The position numbers were made by a program, and so were the translations under genes. A model generated the notes under the pieces. The model was not told the origin of the DNA. It ran no database searches and saw only the letters and a program-made list of their open reading frames with translations. From Rotaria sordida (taxonomy: Eukaryota > Rotifera > Eurotatoria > Philodinida > Philodinidae): a stretch of 64,000 bases of DNA. Positions 1-15,273 of this stretch are shown one piece after another (position 1 is the stretch's first letter; each line of letters opens with the position of its first letter). The stretch covers positions 18,279 to 82,278 of the forward strand of contig CAJNOL010001071.1 of assembly GCA_905250125.1 (NCBI GenBank). The letters run 5' to 3'.

Positions 1-387
1 GACACATTTTTCAGATCGTTTAGGCTATCATCAAAGAGAGTAACTGAAGTTAAGGTATGAATAGAATAACAATTAGATTAATGTTCATTTATGTGTCTTA
101 ATGTGTCGATCGATAACCAAACCATCAGACTCGAAGAATTATTGCAATGGTAGAAGATTTTACTATGAATCTGCTCATATTTTAATTCGTCTGAGCAAAG
201 CTAGAACAAAAATTTCCAATACGATGACTTTAATAGATTCATACGGTAGAGTTTATCCAATGATTATCATTTGTTAAAATGTAGAAGTTTGTTATAAATA
301 TAATTTGATAATTGATGCTATACTTAACATATCGATGAGACCTCATAGAAAAGCTTCAATTCAACCACCTGATGCTTTTTAATTTAG

Positions 388-3300
388 CACTACCTTTATC
401 GGAACAAAGTCTATTGTCATTACCAAATGAAGTTCTACTATCAATGAATGCTTATATTCTTTTTACGAATATGGATTCGTGTGTGAATCGATCAACAATG
501 CCAGATCAAGTTCATTATACTTTACGCGTGCAGGAGTAAGCTATTGAATTTGTTTTCTTTGTTCATTTATTTGTATTTGTCCTTATTGTAGAAATGATCT
601 ACATTATTATCGTGCTCATCGTGTCAAGCTTAAAGATAGTGAAATTCGTTCGAAACGCTCTCCGGAAGATTTTTGTCATGGTATATTCAACGCATCTGTT
701 TTTTTTCTTTTGAAATATAATTATTAATAATTATCATAGTATAAAATAGGAAAAGTGACTCTGCATCTCACAGACTGTAGTGCATATGTTGGAAAAGCGA
801 TCTTAACGTCATAGATCGTGATGAACATTTCGAAATACTACACTTTCAGTTCCATGGTCGACTATCACCGTGCTGTTGAAGGATCTGGCTTATGACTAAA
901 GAGGCTCGGTTGTCTTTCATTTATAATTAATCTCGTTAAGATTGCATTAAAAAACCTTTTTACATTATGAATAGATTTGAAACCCAAAGATCCACAAAAA
1001 TTTGTTTTTTTTTAATCTGCTAGATGATGTTTTGACTTCTATCGCAGAGTATAACAAACATTTCGATAGGCTGCTTCTTGACTATATCAAATATTGTGAT
1101 TAATATAGAGAAAATATTTATTTACAATTCATGAGACTCTATTGTGTTTCACTGTAGTGATTGGATTAAATCCTTTTTTCTTTGCAGAAATTAGAACTTG
1201 TATTTTATGTTTTTCTAGAGACTGACGTATTAATGGACTACATGGATCAATTTCTAGGCCTTCAGTTTGCAATTGATATATCAATCATCGAGTATGCAAC
1301 GAACATTATTCAAAAGATAAAGACACCGACTGTAAGTTGAATAATTTGCTTGTAATTCATGTAAAAACAAAACAATACTATATATTAGATAATTATGAAT
1401 CATTTGGGTTGTCCCGCTATCGATACTGATCAACTCTATACAATTTACTGTTTTTTTATTTCAATCTTTGTTTCGTTTATTTACTCAATAACATTCATTA
1501 TTACAATTGGTTATATTGTTGAAGAACGTGAAAATAAGACAAAAGTAAGTAAAAATAAAAAATATTCATTGTAATGGATGATCTAGAATAGGATCTATAC
1601 TATTAAATATTTTCTTAGGAATATTTGCGTATTTATGGCCTTCGTACTTGGGTAAACAATTTAGTTTGGTTTAGCCGATCAATGTGCATATATTTTTTGT
1701 TGACTGGTATTGTGACTGGGTTCAGTATGCTAGTTTTACCAAGTTCAAATATAGAATCAAATGGTATTGCCAAAGCTATATTTAACAATACGCATTGGAC
1801 ACTAGTTTGGACCGTTCTCTTTGTCTATTCAATCCATGTTTCAGCATTTACGGTCTTTTTTAGTCAATTTTTCAGACGTCGTAAGTGTTAAGTTCATTTT
1901 TAACACCAAATCATCGTTCATGTCAGACAAAAAATTCTTAGATATTCAAACTAAATAAAAAAACTTGGGTCTTGAGTTTCTCAGTACTTCAAAAAAAAAC
2001 AAAGATTCGACTAATGTCTCACTCTTTATTTCAATATGATCATACATTTAGACTACTATTCTAAAAAAATTCATATCAATTCCAAATGTGGGTGCAACTG
2101 AACTGAAGATTGTCACACTACATCTAACTTTAGAAAGAGCTATGACGCTAGTTTTATTGTTATATTTGTTTATCATAGTATTACAATCGGTTTTGTATCC
2201 AGTAATATTAACACAACTACACATACTCAAATATCTCGTTAGTGACGATTCGAATCCTACCAATGGACTATCCTTTCAAAAATTGTTATTCTTGTTGCTA
2301 GCATGCCCTCTTGACCTCTATATTAGACTATAGTGCAAGTATTTAGTAGATTTCAGGCAAAGTTTGTACGTTTGTTTGATCACGAGTGAACTTTTGAGTA
2401 TAGGTCCAAAGTAAAGCTGCAAAAAATATTTTAGATTTCGCAAAATGATAGTATAGTAAAACTCGAAATGTTTTCTTAACAAATATAAAGATACTGCAAT
2501 GTTCATTTTTCAAAGCTCAAGTAAACTCGCATTGATAATAAAAATTTTCAATGATGACAAACTGTCATTTCTGACATTTAAAATACATTTTGAAGGTATT
2601 ACTTTTGATGTATACTGCTTTTATTGTCTACAAGAAAGCTTTGATCAAATCTCTTGCAATTTGTAAGATATTGCATTCTGTCATTGAGCGAACGATGATG
2701 ATAACGTATCAATACATGTGTTGTTGTCGATGCAACAGAGAAGAAAACATGTTTGAAATGAGAAAGGAAAAGTTTATCGATATGATCCAATGTTTGCGTT
2801 ATCGAATCGAACAGCTTTGTAAAATCTTAAAGAGAATTATAAAATGGAATAACAATTATGAAATTTATTCAAATTCATCTTTGTTTGTCTGAAAAGTTAT
2901 TTATTCTTCACTAACAATGATTCAAATAAATAAAATTTTCTAGTCACAAAAAAAATTCTATTCCACGACTACCTATTTATGTAAATTTTGTTATTTCATT
3001 TAGCTCTATTAGCAAAAATGTTGGGTTTTACTTTATGGTTTTTCACGTTAATTGATTTCTATTCAAATGTACCAGTCGGTGTTCAATATTTTTTGTGCCT
3101 TTTTCCAAATATTGGTCTCATGTTTTGTATTCAAGTTATGTTGCAATATGAACGTAAATGTGGTAAGTAAAAATTATTCTCTTACTTAGTTGATGATCAA
3201 AAACATTATCATCTTAGAGATAAGGACTTGTTTTCATAGAAAAAAGAACTTTTCTCATACGTGAAGAATAAGAAGTAAAAGCAATAGCTCATTTATATTT

Positions 3301-6300
3301 GTTTCGAAAACTTTTTAAAAAAATTGCATAAATTCTGCCAATAGAACAAAAAAGTTAAAAACTTTTCAAAGCAATATTTTGTGTAGAACGCTAAGGAGAG
3401 GCATTACCTATTGATCCACATTGCCTATCAACAAATGATAAAAATTAGCCATATATATTTTTTGCTTCCTACATTCTACAGGTAGTTTTGTTCGTTGCTC
3501 TACGTTGAAAAGTGACGATACATCTAACTGACTACTTCAAATTCTTTTTTATATGGAAATATATAAAACTCATTTGTTATTATATGAATAAGGATTATAT
3601 TCTTTTCTTCTTCATCAGATGGAATAACAACGTTCTCTCAACTTTATTCGAATCTATTTACGTATCCACTTTATATTGGCATTTGTCTACTGCTAATGCT
3701 TGTCTACTCTTTTATCTATATGATTTTGGCTATTTATATTGAACGTATTAATCCAGGTGAATTCGGCATATCACAACCGTGGAATTATTTATGCAAAAAA
3801 GGCTATTGGAAATCACAACAAGTATCTTCTATTAAACAAACAAAGATTAATAAGAATAAAGATAAAGATTATTCGACTATTGAAAATAATCACTGGATTG
3901 AATCAAGTTCTCTTGCCAATACAAAACTACCTGTCTTAAGTATAAATCATATGACAAAAGTAAGATATGAGAGTAGTTAAAATTCTACTTGTTGCTTTTG
4001 GTTTTAACTATTTGACGTTTAGAGATTCGGCAAACTGAATGCCGTTATGAATTTATCTCTCGATTTTTACAACGGTGAAGTGTGTTCATTGTTGGGACAT
4101 AATGGAGCAGGCAAAACGACCACGACATTTATTCTTGTTGGTATGAGATTAGTACATATGATTAAACTGTTTTCTAAAGTACACTCATAAATATGGGACA
4201 TCTAAAAAACATATCGAGTCTAAACTGTTATCAGACGTTTTATATCATACTTATAACATCCAACTTAGGATTAACAGTAACATTCCATTCGACAAACAAG
4301 TCATTAAGAAATATATTTTGGAAAAGATAATAACTTTAGAATATATTTATTATATACTGATTGTATTTATTGTAGTTTTTGAAGACTGCTTATTTCAACT
4401 GGAGTCGTCAAAGCTTTTGACACTTGCCAAAATTCTAACAGTTCTGATTTGAAGTTTTAAACTTGCTGAATATCATGATCAGTAGTAGATAAAATCATTG
4501 CTCAATAATAGTAATAAAGATATCAGAGACAAAGACCCGAGCGAAAGGCAATATAATATTGCTTTCATAGACATTTTTATTGCCTCATTACTTTTGTATA
4601 AAGACTTCAGAGTATTTGACTTCAACCTATTTGACGTACTTCAATTTTTTTTTTGATAAATCTTTTTGTTTGTTCTGTATCTCTTCTCTTATTCGTTTCT
4701 GAAATGAGTGGATGAGGATGTACTAATTATATATCCTATCATACTTGCATTATTCATGCTGTATTATCGCATATTTTTATGCGTCATGCATTCATTTCTC
4801 TCTATGTTGGTATATATCAACCACTCATGAACTCTCTTAGCACTGACATTTTATCTTTCACTTTTTCGTCCAGTTACAGCTAATCAACATCGAAGTTTTC
4901 AGATGTAACAACAAGATAGCGACGAGAAAATATCAACAGTATCAAAGATTCATCAGTATTGATCATTGTTTTTGAGTTCTTATGTATTGTTCACAAAAAC
5001 TCCTGAACACATATTTGAGAGAGGCACATTTACATTTGTATTTACACAAATTCTACGAGCTAAAGTCGTGCTCTTCGAAGTTTTCTATTGATGTAGCCTA
5101 CTAACGGAACATAGCAGTATTGATTCGATCGAAATAACAGCATTCAAACACAATATTAGTGTAATCATGAGCAACATGATCTATGTTGAATTTGATCAGA
5201 ATCAATGCATCATCTTTAAACGAGAGCAGGATACTTCGTCAGATATGATTACTTTGTCGAAATTTGGTCGGCATGATTTACTTCCAAATTATGTTATGCT
5301 TTCTTTAATGTTTTAAAACTTGTGTCTAGGCATGTTGGAACCGACATCGGGTTCTATAACTGTCAAAGGATTGGATGGTCGAATGCATATACAAGAGATT
5401 CGAAAAATAATTGGTTTTTGTCCACAATATGGTAAAAATATTAATTCTTTTTTTGATGAAAACATTCATTGAATAAAAAATATACTTTCAGATATTCTTT
5501 ACAATGAATTATCTGTTAGGGAACATTTGAAACTAGTCGCAGAGGTATACAATCATTTAATGATAAACTATGCTGGTTTTAATTGAAATTTAATGTTTTT
5601 TTTCTTTTCTGTAGATGCGTCAAATGAGACGAAAAGAAGCGGAAGAATCTATTGATAATATTCTTAATTTAATTGGACTTGTCGATCAACAACATACATG
5701 GGCAAATAATTTGTCTGGTGGTATGAAGCGTCGATTGTCTATTGGTATTTCATTAGTTGGTGATTCGAAAGTAAAGGAATTTCTTTTAAAAATATAATTT
5801 TTTCGTACATTTCTATAACAATGAATTTGACCTACTAATTATTCTAGGTATTGATTTTGGATGAACCTACTAGTGGCATTGGTAAGTACAATAAATACAT
5901 TTTAAGTAGATATATTAAATCAGTAGGGAAAAATAAAGAGTCAAATATCTTTTTATAGTAAAGAAATAAATCATTAGTATAAAACCACTATGAAGTTTTC
6001 AAACTATAGCATAAATTTAACTGTAATTTTATGTACAAGGAAATAAGTAGTCTAATTAAGGTTAATAGTGAATTTGTGGTAGAATGCTTTGATTGAAGAT
6101 GCAACAGCAAAAAAATGCAATTTTAATGAATGAATAATCCATTTCACTTTCATAGTCTTACAGAGAAATCAAGTCTCAGTATTTTATTACAAGCCTAAAG
6201 TTTGAGTTCAATTTTATTGTATGCATGTGCTCCAGCTAGTAGAGAATAAAATTTATATGAATACATGATGCAACAAAACTTAAATGTAAATTCTAATTTT

Positions 6301-9300
6301 CGTATTGAAGAATCAAAAAAAAAGCAGCTACATACATAAAAAAAACTATGATTCGTAAAACCGACCGGACAAAGTCGATATAGATTTTCATTGGAGGTAG
6401 AAAGACTAATGCAAAATTTTGGTCACATATCGAACATAAAGTTTGTATCTATATTATTTAAAAATCTGAATTCAATTAGCAAAGTTATCACGTGTGAATA
6501 GCTATGATGATAACACAAGCACTTCAGGGACAATTGTTGAAGAATTGAAAGGACAAAAGACTGTGAAAAGAAGATCGTAAGAAGACAAAAAAAAATCATG
6601 AATTCCGTCCACCAGAATTTTTGGTTTTTTTTCGACTAGAAATGTGTTTAGCTCAAAATCTTTGACAAAGAACATATAATACCACTATAAGGAGTCAATG
6701 TTTTTCAATGTAAAACTATTTTGCCGTATATTCGCTCCAATACTTGCTTATTATTTATGAGATTGTAAAAAAAAGTCATGATCACATTTTCAAAAGAAAC
6801 ATTTTGACTACTTCTAACGCGTTTTTGCATTGTAGATCCATACAATCGTCGTCTTATATGGACAATTATACGTAAAATGAAAGAAGCCGGAAAATGTATA
6901 ATTTTGACAACACATTTTCTCGAAGAAGCTGACGTTCTATCTGATCGAATCGCTGTTATGAGTAAAGGTCGATTGCAAGCAAATGGAACGCCTGAATTTC
7001 TTAAACAACAAACAGGTTTCTTGAAGAATTCCATGTGAACATAACTTGTATCATAAGTTTAATATATCTTAGATTTTGAATATCGTATTTTTATTGAGAA
7101 AAATGAAACATGTGACATTCAACATGTTACTAAATTCTTTCAAGAACATATACAAACTGCTGTATTAGAAAGACAATCAGCATCAGAACTAGTATTTGGC
7201 ATCAAACGTGGTGCATCACAACGAATTAGTCGATTAATCAATACACTCGATGAGCAAGGTCCAAATATTGGTATTAAGGGATATGGTTTATCAATGACAA
7301 CAGTGGAAGAAGTATTTTTAAAGTAGGACATTTGATATACAGTGTAAATAAGAAGTATCTTTCAGATTAAAAAAAATCAATCTCTTCTCTTTACTTCAAA
7401 CAAATCAGACGGATCCTTTCTCGATGATAGAAGATTTTGGAAAGTTTTTATCCAATAGGAAATCTTTAAGAGGCATTGCTTTAAATTAGCACTAGTAATA
7501 TTAATAAAGGAAAATATTACATGACATCTTAGCCATTCTTAAAAATAGTAATCTAAAACTTTTAGCATATATACTACTTTGGAACTTCAGAATAGCGAGA
7601 TCAGTCTGATTTTACTTGTTTGTATTGAGATTCTATCATCAAAGAAAAAGTCAGTTCAATTAATTGAAGCTGAACAAAAAGACGTATGAATCATTCTATA
7701 TGTATCTAATGTAGGATTGTAAATGACAACAAATTGTATCAAAAAAATGACTTATGTTATGAAAAACTTTCATCACAGTTGAAAACCAGAATTTATGTCA
7801 GATTTTTTACAAGCTATGATAAAAACACGTTGACATGCTGGACGTGAGACTTTGATGAAATAATTATATTATTAAAAGAGAGAGAGAGAGAGAGACGTAT
7901 TTATTTATTTTGAGACTTTAAATCTATATGAAGTTCAGAATTTTCAACGAATCAATCACAATCTTTGAAGTGAATCGAGTGTAATGCGTGGCGAGTAGCA
8001 ATTATACTTCATAAAAATTCGATCAAAAATGTATAAATCTATATTTAATATAGAAATGAATACTAAATTGAAACAATATGAGTGACCAAGCAGAAAATCA
8101 TTTATTTTCAAAATTCAGCTGACATATGTTTTGTTTACTTCTTTTTTTTCTTTTTGATAATATATAGACTCGTAGAAGAAGAAACGAACGAAATAAAACA
8201 AAATCAAGAAAAATCAAAAGCTAATCTAGCAAAAACCGGTATTCTTATTTTTATTATTTAATTCAATTATTTCTTTATTATTATAGTATTCTTTCGAAAT
8301 CACAATCATATCACTGGTTTTTATCTCATTTGGATTCGATTTTCTACATTCATTATCAAACGATGGATTCTTTCTCGTCGACAAATATTCGTTTTATTTG
8401 GCTTCTTTCTAGGACCTTTATTGATTGAAATTTTAACTATTTCAACATTGTCTTCTCCAAAAGATATTCAAGCATCACTTTTACAAAATGAACGTGTTAA
8501 AAATGCTCAAGTTACACTTATTCCATCAATATATAATCCCCAAACAATAGTTATTCATTCAAATGAGAATGGTAATCAAATAAAAGGATATTTAAAAAAT
8601 TATTTAACAAATATGAATGCAAATATTGAAGAAATATCAACAAATAATATAATCGATTATATTCTATCACGAAATAATAATTCCTATGATACATATGTTA
8701 ATAAATATCAAATGGGTTTTTCCATTGATAAACGTTCAACACTTGTAATATTCAATGTTTTCTTTTCGACAGTTAATTATCATACAATGGCAACAGGTCT
8801 TAGTATAGCAACAACATGTTTATTTCAATATTATGCAAATTCATCATTAAAAAGTATTCAAACAATAAATCAACCAATTTTAACATCTTCAGCATCAGTT
8901 ACAGCTCGAGCTATATTTTACGATCGAATATATTGTTTTGATACAGTTCCATTATCATTATTAAATTTTATAAATAGTTTTATTGCATCAATTTTTATTA
9001 GTATTCTTGCATTGAATGTTATTCGTGAACGTATTAGTCATTCAAAAGATTTACAATTATTAACAAATACATCAAAAAAATTATATTGGTTTTCGAATTT
9101 TCTTTACGATTTAACGTTATGTTGGATTGTTTCTGCACTTTTAACTATTGTTGTAAAGGTAAGATAAATAATTTCGGATGTAGGTGATTAGAAGATCCAC
9201 ATCCTCAGTTGTTATCTATCATTACACATAAATGAAAAACATTTGTGACTCATTGATAAGTCAGATTATAAGAAGAAATTGAAATTTTAAGTTACGGACT

Positions 9301-12300
9301 GTCGAAATAAATCAATTTTATTTTTCTAGTCATATTAGAGAGAATGTCCTTCTTTGTTCTAGATTGGATCTGTAGTCCATCCAAATCCAGAAGTCGAAGT
9401 TCAAATTTATAAAGGTACCGAACAGATAAGTTATTTTTTTCTTTTATATGTCATGTATTCACTGGCTTCATTACCATTCATGTATTCATATTCATTTATT
9501 CCTGAATCTGAATTGATCGGTTTTATTATGTTTTTAATTGTAAATGTATTTGCATGTTTTTTTGATATGGTTCTCGGTTTTATTGCGGTATTTTCACAAG
9601 CTTCTCCATCATCTAGTACTGATAAAATGGGTACAACTACGCAAGTTATGTTAATTCTTCGTTTGATTCTTGCGGGTTTCTTTCCAACCGTCAATTTTAA
9701 ACAATCTTTATTCAATATTCGTCTACGTTCAGATCCAACTTGTGTTTCAGTAATTAATTCTATAATGATCACTAATTATTCTTCTGATGAACCATGGACA
9801 TCATTGAATGAACCTGGTATTGGACTTCAATTAGTTATATTTACTGTTCAAATAGTAGTTTGGTGGACTATATTGACATGTATAGAAAATCGAGTTAAGA
9901 TCGGACAATTAATTTGTTGTTGTTTTAATCGAAAAGAACATATGACAATTGATAGAAAGAGAAAACAAGTGAATAGCAATAATTCAACAATGGCACTTGA
10001 ATGGAATGATTCGGTATAGATGATAATGTGATTATTTTATGGTGAAATAGATTTCTTCATTTGTGTTTCTTTTTTTTTCCTGTGTTAGAAACTTGACAAA
10101 GATGTTCGAGATGAACGTCGAATGATTCTTAATAATAAGGAATTATTTACATCGTCTGTTGTGCTTGCTCGAGATCTTGTTCAACAATTCAAGAAACGAA
10201 AAGGAAAATCACTTTTTTCGCCTTATTTTACCGCAGTTGATCATCTTAATTTTTATGTTCCAAAGCAATCATGTTTTGGACTTTTAGGTATAGAAAATTG
10301 ATTAAATAGTTTGATACTAGACTTCCAAGATTTATTTTTCCTTCATAGGTGCTAATGGAGCCGGCAAAACGACAACATTTCGAATGTTGATCAATGATAT
10401 TCAGCCTACAGCAGGAGAAATAATCATTAACGGGAAAAAGATCAACCAGACGGTAACTCGGTTTTTCTTTCATCTTCTGTTATTCATTCAATTGTTGTCT
10501 GAATTTCTAAAGAAACGAAACATTGGAATGGGCTTTTGTCCGCAATTTGATTGGCTCATCGAAGATCTAAATGTAGCCGAAACATTAACTTTATTTGCAA
10601 GGTAAAAAAAAATCAATAATTCATACAACATATTTAATGAAAAAACGTAAAAATGATTGTTTTCGGTTTTTTTTATTACAGTTTAACACTTTTGTAGCAT
10701 CCGATGTCTCCTGTGGGTATTTACGGGAAGCATAATTAAGTATCACTGCAGTAGATATGACTTTGTTTTTCGATGATTGATTTTTGCTATTTTAAAATAT
10801 TTGATATTCGAAAAAATAATAAAAAAAGAGGAAAATATCAAGGATCTTCGTTTGATCTCAAATGTATATTTTACCTGAAAAAATGTTGTTGTTTTTTTTG
10901 TCCAATACATGAAATAGTTTCTTTTTGCGAATTTGATGAGCGAAAAAGCTTGAGAAAATCTGTAAATATTTAATAAATGACATCTACTGTCTCTTTGGAT
11001 TCCTAGATTGAAAGGTTTATCGACGGCAGAAATTCCAATAACTTGTAATGAAATGATAGAATTATTTGATCTTGAACCTTATCGAAATCGCGAAGTGAAA
11101 AATCTTAGGTGAGTATTGCATCTTCAAAGATATACTATTATTTTCTAGAGAAAAATTTTCAGTGGTGGCAACAAACGAAAGGTGAGTGCTGCTGTAGCAT
11201 TCATGGCTAATCCATCGTTGGTCTTTTTGGATGAACCAACTACGGTAAGAATAAAAGAAAAGAAAAGAAAACGACGAAGTAGATACTAATATTGTTATGT
11301 TCCACATGAAAAAGATCAAATGGGCTTAGCTAGCCCTAAAAAAAGAATATGGAATTGTTTCAATGTATGAGAAAATTCTTTTTTCAGCCTGAAGTGTCTA
11401 TAGAAATTCATTGAGAAATGTCATAACTCTGATGAAGCCGATCAGTGATCTATAAGCAAGGGAAAACCGACTTACTCCCGCATTTCATGTACTTCAGAGA
11501 CTACGGGAGTACGTCGTTTCGCCCTTGTCTATAGGGCTGATATTACAAAAGAGATATCTCACGCTGTCAGGAACACTGAAAAAATTTGAAGTGTTACTAT
11601 CCAATTCAATTTAGATATTTGACAACATTAGTTTTGAACCTATGCTATCTTATGTTAAATATTCTTCATCATCAATCTGTTAGTTTTATAATCAAATGAT
11701 ATTTTGTTATACAAATATATGGAAAAGAAAAATGAAGGGAAATAAAAATTAAGAAAAAAAAAAGTCATTTTAAAAAATTATATGATCACCAATGATTCAT
11801 CATTCATTAGAGTAATGGTAACGACATAATATTCCTATCATAGTTTATCAAGATTTAAATGAACATGTAGAAAAACCAGAATATACTGATCAGCCGCTTC
11901 CAGGGTAAAACCATTAATCTAGTTGAATATTTCGAAATATCCTTTCATTATGAATTAATAAGAGATACTGACCTATTATGCTATATTGTTTCTATTGATT
12001 GTGTACATTCATGTTCAACAAACATATTGATGAGCAATGTACATAGCTTCTAATCTCTCTTTTCTTTTTGGATTTTGAAACGATACCTTGTCCACTACGG
12101 TACACACTGGAAGATCTTGTTTCGCTAGTTTTATATACATAAAAGATTCTATTTGATGAACTATAGGGTTTGGATGCTGGTGCGAAACGCAAACTATGGA
12201 GTGTGATTCGAGCAGCTCGTGATGCTGGCTTGACAATAATTATGACCAGTCACAGGTAGAAGAATGATCGTTAGGAAATCTTTCTACATTTCGTTGATTT

Positions 12301-13379
12301 TTCAGCATGGAAGAATGTGAAGCATTGTGTACAAGTGAGTTATTTTTTTTCGAAAAAACATGTTTGACCCATTTACAAATGTAATACTTTCTTATATACA
12401 GAAATTGGCATTATGAAATCGGGTCAATTTATTTGTCTCGGTAATCTTCAACATTTAAAAAATCGTTTTGGTAAAGGCTATTCAGTACAAGTCAAAGTAT
12501 CTCGTGAGAAAATGAACGAATTTCAACAGGAACTCGCTACAAGTTTGTCAGGAATCGAAATCGAAGGTATTATTATATATTATATATCATTGTCTTTTTA
12601 TCTTCAATTAACTGAATAGATGAACAAAATGGTGTACTTTTTTGTAATGTACCATTTTCATCATCGGCGTCAAACAATATAGAAAGTGTACCATTTTCAT
12701 CGAATTTATCTCTTATATTTGAAATACTCAATACAAAAAAAGAACAAAATATTATTGAAAATTACTCAGTAACTCAAACAACACTTGAGCAAATATTTGT
12801 TCGTCTAGCTGGTTATGATATAAATGATGATAATACATTAACAGAGACTCCTTCTGTTTCATCTCAATCCAATTTGAATACTGCGACTGTCAATCAAGGT
12901 ATGTATTATTCAATATGAATTATTTTCATTGTGTTTCATATAAGGAAGATTTGTTTTATTGAAATTCGACTGAGAAGTTTGGTAGTATTTTTTTAAAACA
13001 ATTTCGTCAAGCATAACGATCAATAAAAGACAAATTTAAAATAGAGTCTCATATTTTTTTGAGAGAAAATAAAATCCGCAATGTTGACCATCGAGTTCAC
13101 TACAGAAAAGTGGCTGAGGATAGTATGAAAATTCAAATTGTTGTCGAAAAAAAAAACCAATTCTTTGTTAATAATAACAATATATTTTAAAAGTATGATG
13201 GATCATAAATGAGAATTCTATATCAGAATATCCGTCAAGAACAAGTTTTCACAAGAAAAAAAATCATTTGTGTTTTTCTTTTAGTATTTGTTATAGATTG
13301 TACAGTTTCGACATGCACTTTAGACAATTTGGATTCAGATCAATTTATGTCTGCTGAAAGTATCGATATTCATCTTTAA
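388..13379 (+). CDS. ABCA-family full ABC transporter, 5' end outside window
   Basis: Half-transporters fused in tandem, TMD1-NBD1-TMD2-NBD2, as in lipid-exporting ABCA proteins of cell membranes. I read about 27 exons (roughly 388-535, 592-680, 1219-1331, 1389-1544, 1619-1880, 3004-3162, 3619-3959, 4023-4140, 5330-5431, 5492-5544, 5615-5770, 5848-5881, 6836-7015, 7073-7322, 8168-8238, 8287-9158, 9363-10013, 10089-10287, 10349-10452, 10513-10601, 11007-11108, 11163-11244, 12167-12255, 12306-12334, 12402-12566, 12620-12898, 13285-13379), about 1,660 codons with matching phases and no internal stop. NBD1 shows Walker [12 protein letters not shown]-loop CPQ, signature [13 protein letters not shown], Walker [12 protein letters not shown] and H-loop [12 protein letters not shown]2 shows [36 protein letters not shown] and TSHSMEECEA. 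All ATPase motifs are intact, so it is probably functional. The first membrane helix and the start codon lie upstream of the window. Five introns exceed 800 bp. Subfamily and substrate cannot be assigned. Confidence 0.9.
11438..11547. repeat. Imperfect hairpin inside an ABCA intron
   Basis: About 30-bp arms face each other. The left arm contains CTATAAGCAAGGG..ACTTACTCCCG. The right arm, reverse-complemented, reads CTATAGACAAGGG..ACGTACTCCCG, with about 25 bp of loop. It lies in the 922-bp intron before the NBD2 D-loop exon and looks like a small decayed inverted-repeat element. No clear target duplication is seen. Confidence 0.55.
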
Positions 13380-15273
13380 AATTTCTTAAAACTGCTGTTC
13401 AATTCGATTGTTATTGCATATTCGAATATATTATATATTATTTTTTTGATTACATTTCTCATTCATAGTGTTTCAAAACAATTTTTTAAAAATTGTTCAT
13501 TATAGTATCATTTTCTTTTAGCGAAAGGTCAAATAAAGAGCATTTTCTTAGAAAATGCGAAAAACATGTTTTTTTTTCTTACAAAATTCACTGAAAAAAA
13601 TAAGACAATAATCCTATATTCATTTTTTCTTAAGTTTCAGCTTGTGTTTCATTCAAACAATATAAGATGATAACGAAAAGAATGTATATGTATTGATGTC
13701 GCAGCAAATTTTCATTTAGAGAATCTGAACAAGTTTCATGCAGAACAAAGATGATGGTACTCGAAAGGAAAAATGAGAATGAGAATATCACACTTCGATA
13801 AGGGTACAGATGTTTAGGTACGATTATAGATGTCAGAATGTTTTGATCGTAGGGTAAATCCAACGGTATTCATGAGATCCTCATCTGGAAGTTAAAAGAC
13901 TCACTCGCAACGTATCGCCGTTGAACATCCTCTAGTCGCTATTTAAGAATTTTGAAATCAGTATCAACATATTCTGATTTTAATCAGTTATAGAAATATC
14001 TATACAAATATTCTACAGCAGTTAAGGAAATTCTCGTCAAACAAAGCTTATTTGTAGTACACTCTATACACTTTTACTAGCTCATGCGCGTATCTTACGT
14101 TAACGGTAAGATTTTTCTATCGAAAGTACATTCACTGGTTTCATTGGCTTTACAACCAATATTGAATTCAATGTTAACAAACGTGAATCTTTATGTCATC
14201 ATAATGTTATCAGTGATATTTGTCGAAAGGCACATAACTTCTCTGAATTATTAATGATTTGATGTTTACATTAGAAAATTTTAACTGTAGTCATCTGTAT
14301 TGATTCTCGTGAGTTGTTGAACTTTCTATGAAGATGAAAACTTAATTATGTTCTATTACTATCATGTTATTGGCATTAAAAAAAATAGACAGGCCAGACT
14401 TACAAAAACTCAGCCTGATTGGATCTCTATATCAAAAGTTTGTCTTGTCTATTCAAAATAATGGAATAGAGAATTATTTCAAACTCCTGATCAGCCAAAA
14501 TAATAGATATGTGAAAATCAATATGTTTTGTTCTTAATTAAATGATTCCAATGCACAACTGGCTTCATTCCGAACTCGTAAAAGTTATTTGTAAGCATAC
14601 AACGATTGTTCCACGAGAAATAGAGCAGAAAGGCACAATTGTATTTTCTGATTGCTACAAAACTTTTAGATAATTCTGAATGATGCATCAAATCCATTGT
14701 CTTGGTTTCTATGGCACAAGTTGCGCGCAATATATTTTTATTGTACCTGAAATTTGATCTCTTAAAAAATGAATATGTGTATTGAGTTAGGTATAGTCAA
14801 AATCAGCTATAATAAAACTTATTATCGTCAAGGACTTCATAGTTTTCTACAAAATGAGACATTTCAGAGTTCTCTGCAACGTTTTCTAACTAAGATACAG
14901 CAATCATATGGAAGTCCCTAAAATCATTTTTCTTCCAATTTCTTATAGAAAAACCATTTTTAACCTGCAATCAAATTGCTATATCTCAGTCAACAAGACG
15001 TCACAGAGAACTCGGCGATATCTCATTTTGTAGAGGATGATTTATTCTATTGTTCTATGTAGTCTAAACAAAATTACATTCACATGTCCTAGATGTTGAA
15101 AAACTTAAGTTTTTGTTTTCTGAAATTCCTGTCTTGGCAAATTTGATAATAATTTATATTTTCTTATACTCTTGTTGGAAATCATTTTCTCTATTCGAAT
15201 CACTATTTGAATTCTTTCTAACGCTTACGGCAGCGAAAACAAAATTGAAAATAAACCTGAGTGAATAATTTTA
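13380..15273. other. Intergenic, AT-rich, one small foldback
   Basis: No coding exon is supported here. Open frames are short and lack splice context or protein-like composition. It contains the foldback at 14844-15036, described separately. Confidence 0.5.
14844..15036. mobile_element. 193-bp foldback MITE
   Basis: Left end TTTTCTACAAAATGAGACAT pairs with right end, reverse-complemented, TCCTCTACAAAATGAGATAT. Pairing continues about 60 bp through GAGTTCTCTG and AAGATACAGCAAT / GAGATATAGCAAT. The element is almost entirely inverted repeat, with a loop of about 65 bp and no coding capacity. Superfamily unknown. Confidence 0.7.

Noticed and set aside
2048..2892. Several frames of 60-100 codons inside an ABCA intron
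   Set aside because: They overlap on both strands, are AT-driven, and the flanking exons splice in phase without them.
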